A DNA stretch of 8,259 bases from Saprospiraceae bacterium UBA6168 (GTDB lineage Bacteria > Bacteroidota > Bacteroidia > Chitinophagales > Saprospiraceae): NCBI GenBank assembly GCA_002435785.1, contig DIUC01000057.1:9848-18106 (forward strand), in the 5' to 3' direction. The position numbers were made by a program, and so were the translations under genes. Of the stretch, positions 1 through 5,559 are shown one piece after another. The notes beneath the pieces were generated by a model, which saw only the letters and a program-made list of their open reading frames with translations, did no database searches and had not been told where the DNA came from. The first letter of the stretch is position 1; every line of letters starts with the position of its first letter.

Positions 1-553
1 CCCATTCGTCGGTGCGCTTGTTGGTTTTCGAAACGATGAACTGGTTGAGTAGGTAGCCCTCGCTGCCCATGATTTCCACGCCGTCATAGCTAGCGTCCTG
101 CGCCAGTTTTGCGCAGCGGACAAAGTCCGAAATGGTGCGCCGAACGCCCCAGCCCATGAGCGCCCACGGCTTGAAGGGGGAGATGGGCGACTGGATTGCC
201 GAAGGTGCCACCGCCAGCGGGTGGTAGCCGTAGCGCCCAGCATGAAGGATTTGCATGCAGATTTTGCCGCCCTCGTCATGCACGGCCTTGGTCACTTTTT
301 TGTGCTCCGCAACGTGCGACCCGTTGGTCATGCGGGCGGCGAAGGGTGCTACCCAGCCCTGCCGGTTCGGTGCTATGCCACCCGTGACGATGAGGCCAAC
401 CCCGCCCCTCGCCCGCTCGGCGAAGTAGGCGGCCATGCGCTCGAAGCCATTTTTCGTTTCTTCGAGGCCCGTGTGCATACTGCCCATTAGCACCCGGTTG
501 GGCAGGGTGGTGAAGCCGAGGTCGAGTGGAGCGAAGAGGTGCGGGAAATTCAT
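1..553 (-). CDS. fadH: 2,4-dienoyl-CoA reductase, FadH type (N-terminal part; runs off the left edge)
   Basis: NADPH-dependent 2,4-dienoyl-CoA reductase, an FMN/FAD/4Fe-4S enzyme of the old-yellow-enzyme superfamily that removes double bonds at even positions during beta-oxidation of unsaturated fatty acids in the cytoplasm. The minus-strand reading is open from the ATG at 551-553 to base 1 and gives 184 codons, all within the N-terminal TIM-barrel flavin domain. The N-terminus resembles E. coli FadH closely: FAPLDLGFTTLPNRVLMG, SMHTGLEE (residues 25-32), AERARGGVGLIVTGGIAP (45-62), HDEGGKICMQILHAGRYGY (92-110) and YDGVEIMGSEGYL (156-168), the last containing the Tyr and flavin-site segment expected in this family. 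The Fe-S cluster and the C-terminal NAD(P)/FAD domains would lie outside the window. No internal stop is seen. No Shine-Dalgarno sequence precedes the start. It is divergent from the lipoprotein gene at 792. A related NADH:flavin oxidoreductase is possible, but the SMHTGLEE segment favours FadH. Confidence 0.93.
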   Translation of the reverse strand, partial: MNFPHLFAPLDLGFTTLPNRVLMGSMHTGLEETKNGFERMAAYFAERARGGVGLIVTGGIAPNRQGWVAPFAARMTNGSHVAEHKKVTKAVHDEGGKICMQILHAGRYGYHPLAVAPSAIQSPISPFKPWALMGWGVRRTISDFVRCAKLAQDASYDGVEIMGSEGYLLNQFIVSKTNKRTDEW

Positions 554-584
554 GAAAATGAAATTGAGTGGTTGAGCGATTGGC

Positions 585-592
585 CAAAAATA
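585..592 (-). promoter_or_regulatory. possible -7 promoter element of fadH
   Basis: Read on the minus strand this is TATTTTTG, which fits the Bacteroidota -7 consensus TAnnTTTG and lies 31 bases upstream of the fadH ATG. A TTTG that could act as the -33 element (617-620, minus strand) is 24 bases away, longer than the usual spacing of about 19, so this is tentative. Confidence 0.3.
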
Positions 593-734
593 GTGGGTGT
601 GACGTTAATAGGGCATCAAAACATGGGACTTTGTACTTTTTCCTTCCGTCATGGAATACTTTGCCCAACTTTGCAGCCATTTTTTAACCATGAAGTAACA
701 AGTCTAAGTAAAAAACAGGCCATGCGGCAGGCAA

Positions 735-766
735 TTGCCAATCTCCAGCCCTCAGTTTTTACTTTG
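735..766 (+). promoter_or_regulatory. possible promoter of the 792 lipoprotein gene
   Basis: A TTG at 735-737 and TACTTTG at 760-766 are separated by 22 bases, and the second element ends 25 bases before the ATG at 792. The -7 element is one base shorter than the TAnnTTTG consensus, so this is only a candidate. The rest of the 554-791 divergent region shows no further gene that I can support. Confidence 0.25.
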
Positions 767-791
767 TCCTTCTTGCTTTTTCCTTTCAACG

Positions 792-1217
792 ATGAAAAAT
801 TCAATCAAGCTGTTTGTTGTTGTGGCCGTGCTGGCCGCAAGTTGCGCCCCTAAGAAGGACAAATATGAAGCCTTCGCCGATGACCTCTGCTCCTGCATGA
901 GGCCGATGGCTGACCTCCAGAAGGAGCTTACTGCCATGTTCGAGAATGGCCAACAGGAGGCCGCAATGGCCATGATGGCCAAGGGCCAAAAAATAGACGA
1001 GGACGGCCAAGCCTGCATCGCTGCACTGGAGAAAAAGCACGGTGTCATTGAAGGCGAAGAGGCGGAGAACAAAGCAATGGAGGCGCTCCGCAAAGTTTGC
1101 CCGGACATCGTGGCCATGATGGGGGAAGCCAGTGAACCCGGCCTAATGCCGGAAGATATGTACGAAGATGGTGAAATGATGATGGACGAGGAAACGGCGC
1201 CCGCAAAGGAACAATAG
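792..1217 (+). CDS. small Met-rich, Cys-containing lipoprotein, function unknown
   Basis: A 141-residue predicted lipoprotein. I chose the ATG at 792 rather than the earlier in-frame ATG at 735 because it gives a normal signal sequence: a short basic start (MKNSIK), a hydrophobic core, and the lipobox LAASC with the lipidated cysteine at residue 18. The earlier start would add a hydrophobic, Cys-containing extension that makes no sense before a signal peptide. The mature part is mostly helix-forming and acidic. It has cysteines at 33 and 35 (a CSC), 75 and 103, and about 14 methionines, including a run near 129-131 in a very acidic tail. I do not recognise a family with certainty. It resembles other small Bacteroidota lipoproteins with spaced cysteines in helices, which may form disulfides in the periplasm. 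Metal binding by the Met and Cys residues is conceivable but unsupported. It is a single-gene unit, divergent from fadH and convergent with ftsK. Confidence 0.85.
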   Translation: MKNSIKLFVVVAVLAASCAPKKDKYEAFADDLCSCMRPMADLQKELTAMFENGQQEAAMAMMAKGQKIDEDGQACIAALEKKHGVIEGEEAENKAMEALRKVCPDIVAMMGEASEPGLMPEDMYEDGEMMMDEETAPAKEQ

Positions 1218-1231
1218 TGCTGGATACAAGA

Positions 1232-1261
1232 AAGCCCGGTGAACTTTCGCTCACCGGGCTT
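1232..1261. terminator. bidirectional hairpin terminator between the lipoprotein gene and ftsK
   Basis: A perfect 11-bp inverted repeat (AAGCCCGGTGA at 1232-1242 and its complement at 1251-1261) encloses an 8-base loop. It starts 15 bases after the lipoprotein stop and lies about 45 bases past the ftsK stop, so it can serve both convergent transcripts. The flanks are only moderately T-rich on either strand (TTGATATTTCC on plus, TTCTTGTATCC on minus). Confidence 0.8.
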
Positions 1262-1305
1262 GATATTTCCTTGACGAATCTTACACCGTTCAAGGATTTT
1301 GCCTC

Positions 1306-3795
1306 CTATTTCCTATGCTTCCACTTTTCCAAATATCGTTCCAATTCCGCCTCGTCATATAATAAAACTTCTCTAGGCTTCGATCCTTCTGCAGGCCCTA
1401 CCACGCCCATCGCTTCCAATTGGTCCATAATACGTCCGGCACGGTTGTAACCTAATTTTAGGCGGCGCTGAATCATGGACGTTGAGCCGTGCTGGCTTTG
1501 CATCACAAGGCGGGCCGCTTCCATGAGCATATCGTCCATGTCGTTGGGGTCGAAGCTGCCCATCTCGCCCATTTCCTCGTCGTCGCCGTGATATTCTGGC
1601 AAGTAAAATGGCTCTGGGTAGCCACGTTGGTCGGAGATGAATTTGATGACTTGGTCCACTTCCGGGGTGTCCACGAAGGCGCACTGGAGGCGCACCATGT
1701 CGCCACCGACGGAGAAAAGCATGTCGCCCCGACCCACGAGTTGCTCGGCACCGCTGGCATCGAGGATGGTGCGGGAGTCCACTTTGGCGGATACTTTGTA
1801 GGCGATACGGGCGGGGAAGTTGGCCTTGATGACGCCCGTGATGATGTTCACCGAGGGGCGCTGCGTGGCGATGATGAGGTGTATGCCTACTGCCCGTGCA
1901 AGCTGTGCCAATCGCCCAATCGGCAACTCGATTTCCTTTCCAGCCGTCATGATGAGGTCGGCAAACTCGTCAATCACCAGCACGATGAACGGCATGAAAT
2001 TGTGGCCGTTATTGGGGTTCAGCTTGCGGGCCACGAACTTGTCGTTGTACTCGCCGATGTTGCGCACGTGCGCCTTTTTCATCAGGTCGTAGCGGGTGTC
2101 CATCTCTATCACGAGGGAGTTCAGCGTGTTCACCACCCGTTTGGTGTCGGTGGTGATGGGTTCCTCTTGGCCGGGCAGGAACGCCAAGAAGTGGTTCAGC
2201 AGGCGGGCATAAGGGAAAAGCTCGACCTTTTTGGGGTCAATGAGTACCAGCTTGACCTGCGACGGGTGCTTTTTGTATAAAATAGAGAGCAGTACGGCAT
2301 TGATACCCACCGATTTGCCCTGGCCCGTGGCCCCAGCGATGAGCAAGTGGGGCATTTTGGCCAAGTCCACTACGAAGACTTCATTGGAGATGCTTTTGCC
2401 AAGGGCAATGGGCAGGTCCATCTTGGAGCGCTTGAACTTGTCGGACATGAGCAGCTCTTTCAGCGCCACTATCTGTTTGTTCTTGTTCGGCACCTCGATG
2501 CCGATGGTGCCCCTGCCGGGAATCGGGGCAATGATGCGTATGCCGAGGGCCGAAAGGCTGAGGGCGATATCGTCCTCCAGGTTTTTTATCCTCGAAATGC
2601 GGACGCCGGGCGCTGGCACGATTTCGTATAGCGTGACCGTCGGGCCAATGGTGGCGCGGATTTTCACGATTTCAATTTTGTAGTTGAGCAGTGTCTCGAC
2701 GATTTGGTCTTTGTTGGCCTCCAACTCGCCCCGGTCTATTTCCACTTTTTGGTCGGCGTAGTCGTAGAGCAGCGACATGACGGGATGCTCGTAGGAGGAA
2801 AGCTCCAGCGTGGAGTCGTAAGGCTCACTGAAATTTTGGGAATCCTGTGCGACGGCCATTTCTGGGAAAAGTGAAGGCTGCGCTGGGATATTGGAAGCGG
2901 GCACAGTTGCGATTTGCGCCAGCAAGTCCTCTACGCCAGGTTCTACGGTCGGTAGGTTCTCGGCAATCTCAAAATCCGAGTCGCCAGGCCGGAGCGTCAG
3001 TGGCTTGCCCGATGTAGATTTTTCAACCGAACTGAAATCCATGTCGTCGCCATCATTGAGACCGACTTTTTTGGCGACGACAGGTCGAATTGGAGGTGTT
3101 TTCTTGTTCGGTTCGGTGAATTCGTCAGTGGCAACAGCGACATTGGGCACGGGGCGCTTGCGAGTACCATAGCGGCGGTTGAGGATGTCGCTGAACCAGA
3201 GCTTGGTTTCGTACCAAGCTTTTTGCGGGGTAAGTTCGTTGAAATTGGGGTTGACGAACCAAACGATGATGCCCACGAAAATGGCCAAAAACAATACAGC
3301 CATGCCCAACACGCCCACGAAGCCCGTCATCATGGTGCTCACCTTTTCGCCGAAGGCACCGCCCCACGGGAAGGCCGAGTCGCCAAAAATAAATTCCAAG
3401 AACACGGATGCCAATACCATGATGACCAGCCATTGGCGCAACAACATACGGTGCGCCCGAAGCGGGATGCGCCTCACCATTGCCCATCCATAAACGGCCA
3501 CGAGATAAACCAAAATGAAGGAAGGAAGGCCGAAGCCCCACCAAAAAAAGGTGTTGGAGACAATGGCACCGAGCTTGCCCAGCAGGTTGGAAGCCTGAAA
3601 GCCCTCGCTGAAAAGGTCGGAGAGAGATTTGTTGTTTACCTCGGCGTAGTCGTCCGTCCACGTGAACAGGTAGGAGAAAAACGCAATGAACAAATAGGCG
3701 GACAACAGTAGCATCACCACACCCATGAGCTTGGGAATGCGGTCGTCGTTGCCAAGTTTAAAGGAAAGCTGGTTCGGATTTTTTTTGACTGCCAC
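1306..3795 (-). CDS. ftsK: DNA translocase FtsK/SpoIIIE family
   Basis: A complete 829-residue septum-anchored, ATP-driven DNA pump that moves chromosome ends away from the closing division septum and, in known systems, activates XerCD recombination at dif. Domains in order: hydrophobic N-terminus with about four membrane segments (roughly residues 24-43, 80-108, 122-140, 156-181); a short charged linker (about 185-335); and the RecA-like motor (about 340-725) with Walker A GATGQGKS (488-495), Walker B IVLVIDEFADL (604-614, Asp609 and Glu610) and the IIATQRPS segment (641-648). A very acidic Met-rich stretch (about 737-758) leads into the C-terminal winged-helix gamma domain (about 755-815; STSMIQRRLKLGYNRAGRIM), which reads polarity sequences in homologues. 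The linker is far shorter than in E. coli FtsK, so the length is nearer the SpoIIIE type. The start is GTG (3793-3795): the frame stays open upstream to a TGA near 3911 but holds no ATG or TTG, and the next Met is residue 24, inside the first membrane segment. Confidence 0.96.
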   Translation of the reverse strand: MAVKKNPNQLSFKLGNDDRIPKLMGVVMLLLSAYLFIAFFSYLFTWTDDYAEVNNKSLSDLFSEGFQASNLLGKLGAIVSNTFFWWGFGLPSFILVYLVAVYGWAMVRRIPLRAHRMLLRQWLVIMVLASVFLEFIFGDSAFPWGGAFGEKVSTMMTGFVGVLGMAVLFLAIFVGIIVWFVNPNFNELTPQKAWYETKLWFSDILNRRYGTRKRPVPNVAVATDEFTEPNKKTPPIRPVVAKKVGLNDGDDMDFSSVEKSTSGKPLTLRPGDSDFEIAENLPTVEPGVEDLLAQIATVPASNIPAQPSLFPEMAVAQDSQNFSEPYDSTLELSSYEHPVMSLLYDYADQKVEIDRGELEANKDQIVETLLNYKIEIVKIRATIGPTVTLYEIVPAPGVRISRIKNLEDDIALSLSALGIRIIAPIPGRGTIGIEVPNKNKQIVALKELLMSDKFKRSKMDLPIALGKSISNEVFVVDLAKMPHLLIAGATGQGKSVGINAVLLSILYKKHPSQVKLVLIDPKKVELFPYARLLNHFLAFLPGQEEPITTDTKRVVNTLNSLVIEMDTRYDLMKKAHVRNIGEYNDKFVARKLNPNNGHNFMPFIVLVIDEFADLIMTAGKEIELPIGRLAQLARAVGIHLIIATQRPSVNIITGVIKANFPARIAYKVSAKVDSRTILDASGAEQLVGRGDMLFSVGGDMVRLQCAFVDTPEVDQVIKFISDQRGYPEPFYLPEYHGDDEEMGEMGSFDPNDMDDMLMEAARLVMQSQHGSTSMIQRRLKLGYNRAGRIMDQLEAMGVVGPAEGSKPREVLLYDEAELERYLEKWKHRK

Positions 3796-3828
3796 TGCTT
3801 CGCTGTGCTTCTGCCGTCTCCGCTGGGA

Positions 3829-3868
3829 AATTGGAATCTGAGAAATTGAGAAATCGAAGATTCCAATT
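3829..3868. repeat. inverted repeat in the ftsK leader
   Basis: AATTGGAATCT at 3829-3839 is matched perfectly by its complement at 3858-3868, giving an 11-bp stem around an 18-base loop. The loop itself contains a short direct repeat (GAGAAAT twice, 3840-3853). It lies between the putative ftsK promoter and its GTG start, about 34 bases from the start, so on the minus strand it would be a hairpin in the 5' untranslated region or a palindromic protein site. There is no T-run after it, which argues against a terminator. Confidence 0.6.
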
Positions 3869-3916
3869 ACCCTCTTCTGGCAGGGTTTTGCTGAAATATG
3901 TTTGTAAAATCAGCGA

Positions 3917-3924
3917 CAAAGGTA
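3917..3924 (-). promoter_or_regulatory. -7 promoter element for ftsK
   Basis: On the minus strand this reads TACCTTTG, an exact match to the Bacteroidota -7 consensus TAnnTTTG, 121 bases upstream of the GTG start of ftsK. The expected -33 position holds a T-rich tract rather than a clear TTTG. The remaining intergenic bases up to the radC stop at 4059 show no gene. Confidence 0.5.
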
Positions 3925-4058
3925 GCTAATCCGATTGGTATGGTGAAAAAAGGGGAAATATGTTAAGTCGAAAAAGCCATGATTGCTTGATTGTTGTAAT
4001 GGGGGTATTGTCAGCACGGCTTCACCAGCAAAAATCCATCAACCAATGTCGGCAATCA

Positions 4059-4763
4059 TCACAACAGCCCTTGGTCCAAAAAGCTAAAGTAGCCGCCATC
4101 GGCAATAATGATGTGGTCAACAAGCGGTAGGCCAATAGCGTCGCCCACGTTTTTCATTTTTTTGGTCAAATCAATGTCCGCTTGGCTGGGCCGCAGGGTG
4201 CCGGATGGGTGGTTGTGCGCAACGATAATGGCGGCGGCCATGCCTTCCAGTGCTTTTCGGAATACGATTTTGGCGTCCATGATAGTGGAATCGGTGCCGC
4301 CGATGCTCAGTTTTTCCTTGCCTATGACCTTGTTTCTTTTGGTCAAAAACAGCACCCAGCTCTCTTCGTGCGGCAGGTCGAGCAATAGGGGGGCGAGGAG
4401 GATATAGGCATCCCGGCTACCCTTTATTTCGGGGCGGTCGGGCAGGTCGGCGGTCTGCCGACGGCGGCCCAGTTCCATGGCAGCGGCAATGGTAACGGCC
4501 TTGGCCTCGCCGATTCCCTTGAACTTCATGAGCTCGGCGACGCTGCGCTTGCCCAGTTCGTTGAGGTTGTTGCCCACAGCGTCGAGGATGCGCTGGGAGA
4601 GGGCTACTGCGGATTCGTTGCGGCTGCCAGAGCCGAGGAGGATGGCAATTAGTTCGGCATCGGAGAGGGCTTGCCGACCTTTCGTCAGCAGTTTTTCACG
4701 GGGGCGGTCGTCTTCGGCCCAAGCGGTGATGGGCAGGTTAGGTGTTGGTGGGTAGTCGCTCAT
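4059..4763 (-). CDS. radC: RadC family protein (JAB/MPN metal-binding domain)
   Basis: A complete 234-residue member of the RadC (UPF0758) family. Residues about 1-100 form the N-terminal region with a helix-hairpin-helix DNA-binding motif (KFKGIGEAKA, about 80-89). Residues about 110-234 form the JAMM/MPN-type domain with the zinc-ligand pattern HNHPSG (His183, His185) and Asp196, and a Glu at 133 or 134 as the likely catalytic acid. Typical family segments are seen: WAEDDRPREKLL near the start, DAELIAILLGSGS (35-47) and the C-terminal DHIIIADGGYFSFLDQGLL (216-234). The length is normal. The family is named for DNA repair, but the original radC phenotype in E. coli is disputed and the biochemical role is unsettled. 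It is on the same strand as tlpA (gap 122 bases) and ftsK (gap 263 bases). I see no convincing promoter directly upstream, so read-through from tlpA is possible. Confidence 0.95.
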   Translation of the reverse strand: MSDYPPTPNLPITAWAEDDRPREKLLTKGRQALSDAELIAILLGSGSRNESAVALSQRILDAVGNNLNELGKRSVAELMKFKGIGEAKAVTIAAAMELGRRRQTADLPDRPEIKGSRDAYILLAPLLLDLPHEESWVLFLTKRNKVIGKEKLSIGGTDSTIMDAKIVFRKALEGMAAAIIVAHNHPSGTLRPSQADIDLTKKMKNVGDAIGLPLVDHIIIADGGYFSFLDQGLL

Positions 4764-4780
4764 AGTAGTTAGTCAGTTGG

Positions 4781-4870
4781 ATAGGGGACAGTTGTCAGTC
4801 GGAACCTGCGCATTAAAATGGAGGGGTTATTTGTGCGGAGGGGGCAGTTCCTGACAGTCAACTGCCCCCT
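4781..4870. repeat. GC-rich hairpin and related repeat between tlpA and radC
   Basis: AGGGGGCAGTT (4839-4849) and its exact complement (4860-4870) form an 11-bp stem with a 10-base loop, 15 bases past the tlpA stop. A third, similar copy, ATAGGGGACAGTTGTCAGTC, lies at 4781-4800 on the plus strand and matches the outer arm read in the opposite orientation (ATAGGGGGCAGTTGACTGTC on minus, 4854-4873). The hairpin could end or attenuate tlpA transcription before radC, but no T-run follows it on the minus strand. Confidence 0.6.
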
Positions 4871-4885
4871 ATCGTACTGTAAACT

Positions 4886-5383
4886 TTACTTCCCCGCCGC
4901 CTTCGCCACGGCTTTTTCAAGTTCTTCCTCGTCGCCAGGCACGTAGCCGTTGTGCTCGAAGACGATGTTGCCTTTTTTGTCAATGACCAGCGTTTGCGGG
5001 ATGGTCTGGAAGTTGAAGGCATTGCGCATGTCTTCCTCGTTGCCGGCAAAAATGGTGTATGTCCAACCCTTCGACTCTACGATACCCGGTACTTTTGGCA
5101 GGGCACGCTGGTTGTCAATGGTGATGGCGAGCAGTTCCACGTTGTATTTTTTCTGCCATTCTTCGTAGTGTTCGGCTACGGTGTCGAGTTCTTTTTTGCA
5201 AGGAGAGCACCATGTCGCCCAAAAATCAATGATAATGGTCTTGCCACTTTTGGCAGCGTAGTCCTTAAGGTTGACCGTCTGGCCGTCCAAGGTTTTCACG
5301 GTTACGCTTGGCACTGTCTTTTGGGCTGTCGCAACCATTGCGAAGCAGAAAAAAAAGAACAGTGAAATTGTCGCTTGCTTCAT
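4886..5383 (-). CDS. secreted TlpA/ResA-like thioredoxin (disulfide reductase family)
   Basis: A 165-residue protein with a Sec signal peptide (MKQ, a Phe-rich core, likely cleavage after Ala20 in ATA-Q) followed by a complete thioredoxin fold of the AhpC-TSA/TlpA type. Visible parts: an N-terminal strand region typical of TlpA/ResA (VTVKTLDGQTVNLKDYA, 27-43), the active site WATWCSPC with cysteines 59 and 62, the conserved cis-proline in QTIPQT (Pro129), and LVIDKKGNIVFEHNGY (132-147). The family reduces or exchanges disulfides of envelope proteins, for example in cytochrome c maturation, and usually needs a membrane electron donor, which is not in this window. No lipobox is seen, so the mature protein should be soluble in the periplasm. 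It is divergent from the outer-membrane barrel gene at 5560, which together with the CxxC lipoprotein beyond it suggests a shared redox task. The substrate cannot be read from the sequence. Confidence 0.92.
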   Translation of the reverse strand: MKQATISLFFFFCFAMVATAQKTVPSVTVKTLDGQTVNLKDYAAKSGKTIIIDFWATWCSPCKKELDTVAEHYEEWQKKYNVELLAITIDNQRALPKVPGIVESKGWTYTIFAGNEEDMRNAFNFQTIPQTLVIDKKGNIVFEHNGYVPGDEEELEKAVAKAAGK

Positions 5384-5429
5384 ATTTTTCGATATTTAGA
5401 TGGTAAAAAATAAATTTAAGGCAACTCAT

Positions 5430-5450
5430 TTGGCTACCTTTGGTGGCTAA
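5430..5450. repeat. imperfect palindrome in the tlpA/barrel divergent region
   Basis: TTGGCTACC (5430-5438), a 3-base centre TTT, and GGTGGCTAA (5442-5450) form an imperfect palindrome. As plus-strand RNA all nine positions pair if two G-U pairs are allowed. A TACCTTTG matching the -7 consensus (5435-5442, plus strand) sits in its middle. It could be an operator between the divergent genes, a promoter, or chance. Confidence 0.35.
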
Positions 5451-5464
5451 AAAATTGCATTCTG

Positions 5465-5472
5465 CAAAACTA
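5465..5472 (-). promoter_or_regulatory. -7 promoter element for the tlpA-like gene
   Basis: On the minus strand this reads TAGTTTTG, an exact fit to TAnnTTTG, 81 bases upstream of the ATG at 5383. No clear TTTG stands at the usual -33 spacing; the nearest TTG (minus strand) lies about 24 bases away. Confidence 0.4.
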
Positions 5473-5505
5473 TCCCTAAATCCCTTTAAATCCATGCAAT
5501 TCTAA

Positions 5506-5543
5506 TTGATTAACCAGCCCTTAACTACTTTAGGGTAAAAGTA
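5506..5543 (+). promoter_or_regulatory. possible promoter of the barrel-Omp28 operon
   Basis: TTG at 5506-5508, a 17-base spacer and TACTTTAG at 5526-5533 resemble a Bacteroidota promoter with one mismatch in the -7 element, 26 bases before the ATG at 5560. TACTTT (5526-5531) and AAAGTA (5538-5543) also form a small inverted repeat around AGGGTA, which would overlap the transcription start. The consensus-matching TACCTTTG at 5435-5442 is the alternative promoter. Confidence 0.35.
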
Positions 5544-5559
5544 AACGAACCATTCCAAC

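Noticed and set aside
276..680. 134-codon minus-strand frame overlapping the start of fadH
   Set aside because: It is Arg/His/Pro-rich in a different frame from the strongly matching fadH reading that covers 1-553.
539..853. 104-codon plus-strand frame spanning the fadH/lipoprotein divergent region
   Set aside because: It overlaps the starts of both neighbouring genes, and its translation has no recognisable pattern; the lipoprotein frame explains its right half.
1489..2280. 263-codon open frame antisense to the ftsK motor domain
   Set aside because: It lies wholly within ftsK, is rich in His and Val in a way expected from reading a GC-biased gene backwards, has no recognisable motif, and the ftsK frame is unmistakable.
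2622..2631. ATTTCGTATA resembling part of a dif-like site inside ftsK
   Set aside because: It lies in coding sequence, matches only a fragment, and lacks the second recombinase arm.
3979..4059. 8-bp inverted repeat (ATGATTGC at 3979-3986, GCAATCAT at 4052-4059) after radC
   Set aside because: The arms are 65 bases apart, one overlaps the radC stop codon, and there is no T-run, so a terminator is not supported.
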